From the NCBI GenBank assembly GCA_023213395.1, contig CM041465.1:122581741-122645740 (forward strand): a stretch of DNA of 64,000 nucleotides, given 5' to 3'. The stretch is from Cycas panzhihuaensis. Lineage: Eukaryota; Cycadophyta. Under the pieces are notes generated by a model. It did no database searches. It was not told the DNA's origin and was given only the letters and a program-made list of their open reading frames with translations. This document shows positions 35,556-45,950 of this stretch, piece after piece. A program made the position numbers and the translations under genes. How positions within the stretch are numbered: position 1 is the stretch's first letter; each line of letters begins with the position of its first letter.

Positions 35556-36452
35556 ATGGCTGAAGTGCCCTGTGTTGATGAGCCTTCCACTTTTGAGGAG
35601 GCATATGAAAATAAAAATTGGAAGGATGCCATGGATGAAGAAATTCATTCTATTGAAAATAATGGAACTTGGGATTTAGTAGAATTACCTAAGCACAAAC
35701 AGGCAATCAGCCACAAATGGGTTTATAAAACAAAATTCCACTTTGATGGGACCCTCAAGCACCAAAACGCACGACTTGTTGCAAAAAGATTCAAACAAAA
35801 AGAAGGCATTGACTATGAGGAGACTTTTGCACGTGTTGCTAACATGAACACCATTAGACTCATCTTGGCCTTAGTTGCTCAATGCAAATGGCCAGTTTAT
35901 CAGATGGACATAAAGAGTGCCTTTCTCAATGGCGATATCCAAGAGGAGGTATACTTGGAGCAATCTCCTGGTTATAAAGTACAAGGCAAGGAGCATTTGG
36001 TTTGTTGCCTTAAAAAGGCTTTGTGTGGCTTGAAACAAGCCCCTAGATAATGATACTCTAAAATTGATGATTATTTCTTGAGACGTGGATATCATCGATC
36101 CACATTAGATCCTAACTTATACATTAAAGTTGGGAAGGACCATGCCATTTTCATTGTTTTGTATGTTGATGACTTAGTGATCATTGGAAATGACACTAAG
36201 ATAATTGAAATTCTCCAAGGTGACTTGAAGAGAAGTTTCGAGATGACAGATCATGGACTTCTCCATTACTTTTTAGGGTTTGAGGTATGGCAACAACTAG
36301 GCTATATCTTCATCTCCCAAGCAAAATATTTGTGGGATATTTTGCAGCGGTTCAGGATGCAAGATTGCAAATCAGTGCCTACGCCTATGGAAAATGGAAC
36401 AAAGCTGACTCTCAATGAGGAAGTTGACTCTGCAGATCCCACTCTTCTCTAG
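35556..36452 (+). pseudogene. pol: Copia-B reverse transcriptase
   Basis: Frame 35556-36050 has KDAMDEEIHSIENNGTWDLV, KEGIDYEETFARVANMNTI and MDIKSAFLNGDIQEEVYLEQ, ending at a stop after LKQAPR (usually followed by AWY). Frame 36078-36452 has the active site IVLYVDDLVIIGN (YVDD intact) and LLHYFLGFEVWQQ. RT copies element RNA into cDNA; the stop between the halves disables it. Confidence 0.93.
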
Positions 36453-37115
36453 CAACTAGTTCGTAGCCCAATCTACCTCACTAGCATTAAACCAGATATT
36501 TCATTTACTGTAGGAATTTGTTCCAAATACATGTCTCACCCCAATCAGAAACATTGGAATGCTGCTAAACACATATTGAAATACATCAAAGGCACATTAC
36601 AGCATAACCTTCAGTATGTATATAATGAAAACTTCAACTTAGAAATGTTCTTAGACTTTGATTGGGTAGGATGCTAAGATAGCCGCAGATCAACCTCGGG
36701 TTACTGTTTCACCCTTGGTTCATGAGTCATTTCGTGGAGTTGCAAGAAGCTACCCAATGTTACCTTGTCTTCCACGGAAGAAGAGTACAAAGTTGCAGTC
36801 AACATAGCTTGTGAGGCTATTTGGCTACAACGGATTCTTAGAGAGCTTGGACTTGAGCAAAATCACCCCACCAAACTGTATTGCGATAATGAAAGTGTTC
36901 TCAAGTTGACCAAGAACCCTATTTTTCATGCACAGGCCAAGCACATCGAGGTTCATCACCACTTCATCAGAGAGCAGGTTCAGAACGATGAGATCAACCT
37001 CCATTTCAGACCTCAAAGCAACAAACAACAGATATTTTTACCAAGCCACTTGGTAGAGAAAAGTTTGTAAAATTTAGAGAAGGTCTGGGCATTTGACTTA
37101 ACATTGTAAAATAGT
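36453..37115 (+). pseudogene. pol: Copia-B RNase H
   Basis: From TSIKPDISFTVGICSKYMSH through ILKYIKGTLQH, then CKKLPNVTLSSTEEEYKVAV, LYCDNESVLKLTKNPIFHAQ and HIEVHHHFIREQV. The usual STEAEYKA is STEEEYKV. Stops near 36451, 36675 and 36723 interrupt the first half. Confidence 0.9.
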
Positions 37116-37124
37116 AAAGGGAGG
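37116..37124 (+). other. Copia-B polypurine tract
   Basis: AAAGGGAGG immediately before the 3' LTR, the expected position for plus-strand priming. Confidence 0.85.
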
Positions 37125-37669
37125 TGTTAAACCTTATATTTATATGTTAAGCAATTGTACTTTATTATTCATGTATCATTGTACTTTATGTGGTGACTTA
37201 TCACTTAAGTGATAAAGTACACACCCACATTCTTTCTCGGTGACATAACATTGTGACTTAAGGGTCAAAATGACCCTTATGCACTTTTGCTCATTTGAGA
37301 ACCCAAAAGGACACATGTCCAACATGCAAAGGATGTAGCTTGGATGTTTGACACTTGTCAAACATCCAACACCTTAGGTCTCTTCTGTAACTTTATATAT
37401 TTAGACCATTTTTCATATATCTCATATAGAGTGTGAGTAGTATTGTTATGCTACCAATTTGCTAATCAAATTATTACCCATTTGGAGATTGGACCAATAC
37501 CATCTCCTCCATATCTTGGTATTGTCTTACTTATACTCTTTCATTCTTTTAATTCATTCTTGCTTATTTGAATAGCTTCTTATTTTGATGTCAATCATCT
37601 TCATTATAAAGCAAGATTAGTACTCCTTTCTTGATCCTGGTTATTGTATGCTTTAAGCCATTTCTAACA
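37125..37669 (+). repeat. Copia-B 3' LTR
   Basis: Partner of 24121-24650. It carries the palindrome TTATCACTTAAGTGATAA (37198-37215), a hairpin with 14-nt perfect arms TTGGATGTTTGACA (37340-37369) and a TATA-like box near 37393. The TSD CTATG follows. Confidence 0.94.
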
Positions 37670-37674
37670 CTATG

Positions 37675-38577
37675 AGCTAACAACTATCCAACAATTATAA
37701 TGATAATGCCTTAAACATGATATAAAATAGGATGTGACTCAATAAACATGACAACTTTTCATAAGAAATAGGTTCTCTAGATTCTATAAATAGAACCTAT
37801 GATTTAGAATTTTTATATTTTCTTCCCATTTTGGGGTACATTACATCAATACAAATGTAATAAAATAATTTTGAACCAAAGAAAATAACTAAATGTGCCT
37901 AAAATAATGAGAAAATTCTTTGAAATGATAACTTTTAATGCTTCTCTTGACTTTGAACTGTATTTTTTGCTGCAAAACAACTCCAAAACACTCCATGAGA
38001 CTTTTTGTTGCAAAGGAGCTTCAGTCAGGATTCTAGTGCATCTTTTGGAACTGAAATCAAGCTTTGTATGGTGAAGTGATCGTAAAAATGATGAAGTCAT
38101 CTCCTTGTCAAGTGACGAGGGGTTGAAAATAGGCCATTAGCCCCCTTTAGTGCCATGCGAATGGTCACATCGTAGCTCCATGTGATTGTGGGGCTAATCC
38201 AAAGTTGGTGAGGCAATACGTGCATTGTATGTGATGATAAGTGGGCAAGCGCTCAGCATGCTGCTAGGCCCTCCCACAATAGTCTATCATTCATTTGTCT
38301 CACATCAAGTTGATAAGGTATGTCCATATCTCTCTAATTCACAGACCCTGTGGCATTTTCTAGCCCGTGATATGCACCTGATCTCATTTCGCCCACCTAT
38401 CACATGGCATCTTTCTCACAGTTTCTTTGCTTATTGTTCAACTTCCAAGTGCCCCCTACTCTCACAGTTTTTTTATGGTGTCTTCTATTCTTTGTCCATC
38501 TTTGTTCAAACTCTTTTTTTTCAACCATCTCTTTCTTTTCAAGTCATTGTGCCATGATTGCCTCTAGGGCATCTTCC
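37675..38577. other. Intergenic sequence between Copia-B and Copia-D
   Basis: Nothing coding is recognised. Open frames here, for example 38225-38557, have no family motif. The sequence may be the remainder of whatever Copia-B inserted into. Confidence 0.45.
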
Positions 38578-38690
38578 TGTTAAAACCTTTATGTTCTATT
38601 GCTAAGTTATGTGTTAAGTTGAGTACTTTTTCACTTAATGTGTGAAGTACACACTCACACTTTTTTAGTGTTCTAACATGATACAAAAGC
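38578..38690 (+). repeat. Truncated LTR of the Copia-A type
   Basis: Starts TGTTAAAACCTTTATGTTCT and continues with the same order of short blocks as the Copia-A LTR (TTATGTGTTAA, CACTTAATGTGTGAAGT). About 110 bp can be aligned by eye; the rest is absent. Confidence 0.5.
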
Positions 38691-38851
38691 ATCTAAACCT
38701 TCATTATAATTTAATTCACTTTTCACATTTTAGTTTTTTTCTCTTTAAATTTTTGGGTTCATAAATCAAACAATAACTTTTTACTCTAGGGTTAGAATTC
38801 AATCATTCTTGCATCAACTCAAAGGTCTATCTATGTAGAACAAGCCAAAAC

Positions 38852-39405
38852 TATTAAACCTTATGTTTACATGTTAAGATTATGTAATTTATTTTTCATG
38901 TAATATTTGTACTTTTGTACTTTAGGGGTGACTTATCACTTAAGTAATAAAGTGCACACCCACATTCTTTCTAGTGACACAACATTGTCACTAAAGGGTC
39001 AAATGGACCCCCATGCACTTTTGCTCACTTGAGAGCCCTAAAAGGACATGTCCTACATGCAAGGCATGTACCTTAGATATTTGACACTTGTCAAACATCC
39101 AATGCCTTGGGTCTCTCATTTCACTCTATATAATGAGACCTCTCCTCATTGTTCTCATATAGAGTTGGAGTTGTATTGTTATGCTGTCAGTTTGCTAATC
39201 AAACTGTTTATTCATTTGGAGGTTGGACCAATTCCAACCCCTCACATTTGGTATCATTTTCTTGCTCCTTCTTTTTCATGCTTTGTCTTGCTTATGTTTT
39301 CATCTTAAGAGTATCATACTTGTTAGCATTTGTTGCTTTCTAGAACTAGAGTGAACCTAGCTTCTAGATCTTGGGATTGTGAAGCCATTAGACCCCTTTT
39401 TCACA
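38852..39405 (+). repeat. Copia-D 5' LTR
   Basis: The first two bases are TA, where the 3' copy has TG. It ends TTTTTCACA. Hairpin at 39073-39102, TATA-like CTCTATATAATG at 39124-39135. Confidence 0.95.
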
Positions 39406-39421
39406 TTTGGTATCAGAACTA
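39406..39421 (+). other. Copia-D primer binding site
   Basis: TTTGGTATCAGAACTA follows the LTR; TGGTATCAGA matches the initiator-Met-tRNA complement exactly for ten bases. Confidence 0.93.
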
Positions 39422-39646
39422 GAGGAGACTAGTTCTCTCTGTTCTGATTTTTTCTGCTCAAGGAGATTCAAAGAAGGGTTACAAACCCTTGGTGACGACC
39501 TTCGCCCTTCGAAGGCGATCCAAGGTTTGCTAAGACCCATTTTCTGCAGATTCAAGCTTCTTGGAGCAGTGTTGAAGGCTGGAGCAAGGCTACATTCAGA
39601 TCTGAAATTTTTTTCAGATCTCTATCAAAGGGTGCAACACAAATAG
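39407..39646 (+). other. Open leader frame with conserved motif (Copia-D)
   Basis: A 79-codon frame begins at the PBS and covers the conserved leader motif (39476-39529), read here as GLQTLGDDLRPSKAIQGL. The aligned frames in the other two copies read GLQTLSDDLHSLKAIQGL and GFQMLGDGPRSLKAIQG. It may be a short upstream peptide or simply a conserved RNA element that happens to be open. I do not claim a protein. Confidence 0.35.
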
Positions 39647-41743
39647 TGTTTTTTCTTTAATTTTTTTCAAGAAAATTTTATTTTTTCAGAGATAAGAGGC
39701 AGATCTAAGATATTAGATCAGTGACTACAAATCAGCATTGTAAGCATTTTTTAAGGCTCATAACGGTTTTGCACTCAATTTGTATCAGTTGTTCCTCAAA
39801 TCTGGGCAAGTTTACTCACGTTTTTTGTAATTTTTCTATTAAAATCTACATTTTTTAGCTAATTTTTTTCTCACATTTGGGTGTTGAGTTATTCTCCAGC
39901 CATTTGAAGCTCTCAGACTGAATTTACTTGAAATTTGAGGCCCCTTGCAGGCTGTGGATTAATTTCTGGGCATTTTCAGCCTTGAAACTCCACTCAAAAA
40001 GCACAAAAATTACTGTTTTTCACTCTTTTTTCTCATATCAAGCTGGTTGTCTATATACTGACCCAACATGCAGTTGTAACAGACTTAAGGGAAGAGTTTT
40101 AGTGATTAATATGAGGGTTTAAAAGCACAGACAGCCCTACAGCTCTAGTTTTCCTTTCTCAAGGATATGTAACCAGCCATAACTTCAATTACTTGCAGCT
40201 CTCTGCACACTTGACGAAAAGCCTTGAGATTTTAGAGGGAGTTGGATATCACTACGGCACCCCTCCTCCTGAATTTTCAGCACAAACAGAGGTCTCTACA
40301 CGCTGTTGTCATCATTTGTGTGTCCACGGGAGTCGCCCAAGTCACGCTCCCATGAACGACTTTTTTTTTATTTTGAAAAATTCAAATCAAACTTTTGATT
40401 TTTGAACCTTATGTTATACTTTTAAGAATATTTCTCTGAATATTCACTTTTTCATTTCTTATTTCTAAAGGTTGTTACTTTATACTATCTAAAAGTCATT
40501 TTGTCATTAATAAGGCTTGTTTTTCCTTACTTTTTGAGTGCACTACACACACAAAAGAAAAAAATTGCAAATGTGATAAGTGACTCAAACAAGTAATTTC
40601 TAAACACCATTATCATCATTAAATGAAAATTTTCACTATTTTTAGTGCTTATTAAGGCTCCCTGCATGGTGTCCTTATTGCTCAAAGTTACAAAAAAAAA
40701 ATTGAATTTCGGCCTTTGCTTTTGGCTCGTTAAGTTTTTTTTAACACTTAATTAATGTTGTATAAGTGTTAATTGGCTTAGGTGAAATGATTCTAAGTGT
40801 TTGCACATTGTAAAAGTGATATTTATCACTATTTCAAACACTTCTTTTAAGGCACCTTGCATGGTGACCTATTGCCCTTAGTCACAAAAAGGGCTCAAAA
40901 ATACTTTGTACTTAATAAAATCACTTCATTTTTTGATCGTTGGGACTATTTTAAAGTCCCAACACTTGGTGCTTGGTGTTCTTATTGGCAAGTGGTCTTC
41001 TTCCCTTCACTCTTGAGCATTAAAAGGAACCCATTTGTATCTTCATCACAAGGTCTTGCTTTGCTTCATTGAGTACTTAGCATTTTTTCAAAGTACCTTT
41101 CTTGCAAAACTCATTGTACTCAAGCATCTTTCTTTACTTGGATCTACATAAGCACTCTCACTTCATTAAGTGCTCATTGCAAACAACACTATAAGTGTTC
41201 ATTTGATGTACTAGCTTGCTTCTCTTGAAGCCACTTTCATTGTAAGCGTAATCAAGCATTTTCATAAAGTACATCTTCTAAGTAAAAATAAATCTTAAGT
41301 TCACTTTACCTTTCTAAAACCCATTTGCTGGAGAGGCCCGAAAAAGGTTCAAACCTTGCCTCTGAAATAATCTTAAGCTTGGTGCATTCCCTAGGGAACC
41401 AACCGACCGTACGGTCAGTGCACGACAATTAAGGTTGCTTGAGGGAAAGGAGGTTCGAAAAGGGTGTTATTGGGGCTGTGAATCCCAGGGAAAGCACGGT
41501 ACATCCATGCAGACCAACCCTACTTGCCTTATCCTAAATTTAACTTGGCCAACTGTTGGATCTACTCTATAGATCAGGGTTGGACCAACTCCATAGCCTA
41601 GTCCTCCACCCCTCATCATTCCATTCAGTTGTTAGATCTTCTAGTAAGATCAGAACTGTTGGTTTTGTTAGAAGGTGGAACTTAAGCGACGAAAGCTTTG
41701 AGTTTCCAAGTTATCTACTACCTTCAAGCCTTACAACTAAAAC
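39647..41743 (+). other. Copia-D leader
   Basis: Long non-coding leader. The last 400 bases (41329-41743) contain the block shared with Copia-A and Copia-B, including the perfect palindrome GACCGTACGGTC at 41405-41416. No gene is recognised. Confidence 0.75.
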
Positions 41744-42530
41744 ATGGCTGCTATTAACATGCTTAATGCATGCACCATTAGATTAACAGGTCAAAATAAC
41801 TATCAAGAATGGAAGAGAATCACTCAGAATCTGTTGATAATGAATGAATTTTGGGGTTATGTTTTTGGAAGGATACCCCAACTGCACTGCTGTCAATGGC
41901 AATGTAACTATTCAACCTGATGATGCTTTTGTTGTTGCTTGGGAAGCCAAAGATGAAATCGCTTTGGCATTTCTTCATATGATTGTTGATGTACATGTGG
42001 ATCAAAACATTGTATGTGCAAAAACTTCTAAGAAAGCTTGGGACATTTGGTCCTCTTTGTATGAAAGGCGAGATGAAGCTCGCATTTTAATGGTAAAAGC
42101 CAAGTTGTATTCTGTAAAGTTTGTCAAGCCTATGTCAGCTTTTCTTTCCTCCATCAAGGAGGTATGTAATGAGTTGAATACACTAGGTAGTCCAACAACA
42201 AGAGCTGAACTTATAACATCTATCACCAAAGCCTTGCCAAAGGACTACAATGTTTATATCTTCTACTACAAGACATGGTTCACTCAAAAGAATGTTATTT
42301 AATGAATTTGAAAGTTTATTACTTCAAGAGGAACAAATTTACACCAAGGATAACGAGGATGAACCATCAACATCAGGTGCATTCACGGCCAAATCAAAGG
42401 CCAAATAGAACCCCAAACCTGCACTCTTAAAGTAGTTTGGAAACATGAACATTGGTTCTTCAAAGACCAATGGTGTGTGTCATTATTGTGGCAAACCTGG
42501 CCACATTGCACCTGATTATAGGAAGAAGCA
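41744..42530 (+). pseudogene. gag: Copia-D gag
   Basis: ATG at 41744 opens a frame with NNYQEWKRITQNLLIMNEFW. A frameshift near 41870 moves to the frame with FVVAWEAKDEIALAFLHMIV and TTRAELITSITKALPKDYN, which ends at 42302. The zinc knuckle (42478-42519) reads CHYCGKPGHIAPDY, so the fourth ligand Cys has become Tyr. Copia-B keeps this Cys. Confidence 0.92.
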
Positions 42531-42699
42531 AGCAGATCTACGTCAACGGCAGCAGCAACCACGTCAACAAAATCGAAGCACCCACGCCAAGAATTCCAAC
42601 AAAGATTCCAAGAATAAGAATAACCCCTCGACCAAATCGAGGTGCCTATCGAGGAGGTCAAAGAGGAATGGGGGGTTTTAGAGGTGGCAATCAACGCCA

Positions 42700-42990
42700 C
42701 TTCAATCAGTTTGCAGATGAAGACAAACTCTTCTGTGCTTATCAATCATCCAAGGTTGATAAAACTTGGATTATTGATTTTGGAGCTTCACAACACATGA
42801 CCGGGAGTGAAGAACTCCTTGCCAACATCAAGGAAGGAAAAGGTCAATCAGTGACCTTTGGCAACAATTAATCTGTTAAGATTTCTGGAATAGGCACAAT
42901 ATCTCCATTTCACTCTTCTTCAAATCCTTCATCTTCATTTCCCAATGGCAATGCCTACTTCATACCTTCTATGGACAAAAACTTACTATC
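42700..42990 (+). pseudogene. pol: Copia-D protease region
   Basis: Near 42763-42800 the frame reads TWIIDFGASQHMTGS. Asp, Gly and Ala of the D-S-G-A motif are present but Ser is Phe. A TAA at 42869-42871 interrupts the frame. Confidence 0.9.
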
Positions 42991-44258
42991 TGTTAGCAAG
43001 TTGGACAAGCAAGAGATGAACGTCTTGTTCAGAAATGGGAAATGTGTAATAAGTGACAAAGATGACCAAGTAGTAGCTGTTGGATATGAGGATCATGGCC
43101 TCTACAAATTGGATGCTAATAATATAACACTTGATTCTGCTTACTCTGGTTTGATTGTCACTCAACACTTGTCCAAGATGCAACTTTGGCATCAACGTCT
43201 AGGCCATTTGAGCTTAGACAATCTTAGGCAGATGATCAACAAAAACATGGTACATGGACTTCCAAAGATATATGGCACAAAATGTCTTTGTGAAGCATGC
43301 ATAATGGGGACTCAACATCGCTTGCCTTTCCCTAAAGGCAAAGCTTAGCGTACATCACATCCTTTGCAGCTGGTACACTCAGATTTGTGTGGACCTATGT
43401 CCACCGCATCTTATGGAGGAGCTTTGTACTACATCTCCTTCATTGATGACTTTTCTCATAAAGTCTGGGTCTACTTCATCAAGCACAAGTCTGAAGCTTT
43501 TTCAAAATTCAAAGAATTCAAGCTTGAAGTGGAGAGCAGTCCGCCACTCTATCAAAACATTTAGGACAGACAATGGAGGTGAATTTACTTCAAATGAATT
43601 CACCCAATTCTACAAGGATAATGGCATTCGGAGACAACTGACTATTCCTCACACTCCTCAACAAAATGGAGTCTCTGAAAGAATGAACAGAACTTTGGCT
43701 AATAAAGCCAAAGCAATGATGCATGCACAAGGACTCACTCGAGCTTACTAGGCAGAGGCATCCCACAAAGCTGCCTATGTGGCCAATCGAAGTCCAACTA
43801 CAGCAGTCACCGACATCACACTCGATGAGACATGGTCTTGAAAAAAACCAACTGTCAGCCATTTGAGGACTTTTGGGTGCATTGCTTATATGCACATCCC
43901 CGACCAACAAAGAACAAAATTAGGCAAACATAGTCTAAAATGCATATTTGTAGGTTATGCCATTCATAGCAAAGCCTACAAGTTGTATGATCCCATTGGG
44001 AAGAAAATGCATCTCTCAAGAGATGTAATCTTTGTTGAAGGCGATCATAAGGAGTTGCAAACAGCATCCATGCAACCCCCCATTGACAAAGGCAAGAAGA
44101 TTGTTGAGGCTTTCCTTCCCTCTCAATCTTTTATTCCATGTACATCATCTGCACCTGGTGGACCATCTACATCATCTGATTTAGCTCCACTTGATCCTAG
44201 CACATCTTCTGTTGATCAACCACTTAGACCAGAAGATCTCGAGGTTCAAGTCACTTGA
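42971..44258 (+). pseudogene. pol: Copia-D integrase
   Basis: The HHCC zinc domain is intact (LWHQRLGHLSLDNLRQM, CLCEACIMG) and ends at a TAG at 43346-43348. The core keeps all catalytic residues: the first Asp in LVHSDLCGPMS, the second in RTDNGGEFTSNEF, and Glu in QQNGVSERMNRTL. It has a frameshift near 43555, a stop at 43749 (AY*AEA) and a broken stretch before the C-terminal part 43863-44258 (HLRTFGCIAYMHI, CIFVGYAIHSKAYKLYD). Compared with Copia-B the active site is preserved and only the frame is damaged. Confidence 0.93.
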
Positions 44259-44354
44259 ATTCAAAAGTTACCAAAATGGTACACTCAAATAGTACAGGAC
44301 GGCCATGTCATTGAAGGAAAATGTCCGTCAAAATACAGGCAGCAGACCAATTAT

Positions 44355-44418
44355 GCACTTATGGCTGAAGTGCTATGTGTTGATGAGCACTTATGGCTGA
44401 AGTGCTATGTGTTGATGA
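44355..44418 (+). repeat. 32-bp tandem duplication in Copia-D pol
   Basis: Two identical adjacent 32-bp units (44355-44386 and 44387-44418), each starting GCACTTATGGCTGAAGTGCT. Copia-B has a single copy at the matching site (from about 35547). Because 32 is not a multiple of three, the duplication shifts the frame at the start of the RT domain. Confidence 0.95.
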
Positions 44419-45290
44419 GCCTTCCACCTTTGAGGAGGCTTTTAAAAATGAAAATTGGAAGGCTGCCATGGATAAAGAAATCCATTCTATTGAAAAGAAT
44501 GGTACTTGGGATTTGGTTGAATTGCCTAAACATAAATAGGCAATCAGTTGCAAATGGGTCTACAAGACCAAATTTCACTCTAATAGTACACTTAAGCGAC
44601 AGAAGGCCCGCCCCTTGTGGCAAAAGGATTTAAACAAAAGGAAGGCATAGACTACGAGGAGACTTTTGCACCAGCGGCCAATATGAACACCATTAGACTC
44701 ATCTTGGCCTTAGCAGCTCAATGCAAATGGCCAGTCTATCAGATGGATGTGAAGAGCGCCTTTCTTAATGGCGATCTTCAGGAGGAGGTATACTTGGAGC
44801 AACCTCCCGGTTACAAGGTACAAGGCAAGGAGCATTTAGTATGTCGCCTAAAAAAGGCATTATATGGCTTGAATCAAGCTCCAAGAGCATGGTACTCGAA
44901 GATCGATGATTACTTTTTGAGACATGGGTTTCATCGATACACTTCAGACCCTAACCTATACATCAAACATGAAAGAACCATGCCATTTTTGTTGTCTTGT
45001 ATGTAGATGACTTAGTGATCACTGGCAATGACACTAAGATGATAAACATTCTCCAGGATGACTTAAAGAGAAGTTTCGAGATGACAAATCTTGGACTTCT
45101 CCATTATTTCTTAGGCTTTGAGGTATGGCAACAGCCAGGCTATATCTTCATCTTCCAAGCGAAATATTCTTAGGACATTTTGCAGCGGTTCAGGATGCAC
45201 AACTGCAAGCTAGCGCCTACACCAATGGAGAATGGAACTAAGCTTACTCTCAATGAAGAAGTTGCACCTGCAGATCCCACTCTTACTGCA
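44419..45290 (+). pseudogene. pol: Copia-D reverse transcriptase
   Basis: After the duplication the frame is disturbed to about 44615. Then 44617-45006 has KEGIDYEETFAPAANMNTIR, MDVKSAFLNGDLQEEVYLEQ and LNQAPRAWYSKIDDY. A one-base shift near 44975 moves to the frame with VLYVDDLVITGN (YVDD intact) and LLHYFLGFEVWQQ. A TAG at 45171-45173 follows. Confidence 0.93.
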
Positions 45291-45850
45291 GCTTGATTGG
45301 TAGCCTCATTTATCTCACCAACACTCGACTGGATATTTCATTTGCAGTTGGGATTTGTTCACGATACATATCTCAACCCAATCAGAAACATTGGAATACA
45401 GCTAAACGCATACTCAAGTACATCAAAGGCACATTGCAGCATGGCCTTGAGTATGCACATAATGAGAACTTCACTCTGGAAGGGTTCTCAGATTCTTATT
45501 GGGCAGGTTGCCAAGATAGCAAGAGATCAACCTCGAGATACTGTTTTTCCCTTGGTTCAACAGTTGTTTCGTGGAGTTGCAAGAAGCAATCCAATGTTAC
45601 CTTGTCCTCCACCGAAGCAGAGTACAAAGCTGCAATTAGCGCAGCTATCTGGCTACGACAGATTCTTGGGGAACTTGGACTTGAGCAAGATCACCCCACC
45701 AGGATTTATTGCGACAATCAAAGTGTGTTCAAGTTGGCCAAGAATCCTGTATTTCATGCAAGGACCAAACACATTGAGGTTCATCATCACTTCATCAGAG
45801 AGCATGTGCAAAGTGGTGAGCTCAACCTTCAATATCGACCAATGTAATAA
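45291..45850 (+). pseudogene. pol: Copia-D RNase H
   Basis: An open frame of 184 codons: IGSLIYLTNTRLDISFAVGI, ILKYIKGTLQHGLEYAHNEN, TLSSTEAEYKAAI, IYCDNQSVFKLAKNPVFHAR, TKHIEVHHHFIREHV. The STEAEY motif and the acidic residues in FSDSYWAG and YCDN are all present, so this is the best preserved single domain in the window. Confidence 0.94.
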
Positions 45851-45940
45851 CAGATGAGATATCTTTACCAAGCCACTTGGTAGAGAAAAATTTGTAAAAT
45901 TTAGAGATGGTCTAGGGGTCCGACTTAACATTATAAACAG

Positions 45941-45950
45941 TAAGGGGGGG
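45941..45950 (+). other. Copia-D polypurine tract
   Basis: TAAGGGGGGG directly before TGTTAAACC of the 3' LTR. Confidence 0.88.

Larger units (their letters stand above)
24121..37669 (+). mobile_element. Copia-B: Ty1/copia element split by a nested insertion
   Basis: LTRs 24121-24650 and 37125-37669 (TG...CA) are flanked by the perfect TSD CTATG (24116-24120 and 37670-37674). A PBS follows the 5' LTR and a polypurine tract AAAGGGAGG precedes the 3' LTR. Its leader is interrupted by Copia-C (25021-31432); without that insert the element is about 7.1 kb, close to Copia-D. Gag and pol (32995-37123) are recognisable throughout but broken by stops, frameshifts and lost catalytic residues. The LTRs are still roughly 95% alike by eye, so insertion is moderately recent. 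Confidence 0.95.

Noticed and set aside
45297-45857. 186-codon plus-strand frame overlapping Copia-D RNase H
   Set aside because: It is an out-of-frame reading of the RNase H sequence; the 45293-45847 frame carries the conserved motifs.
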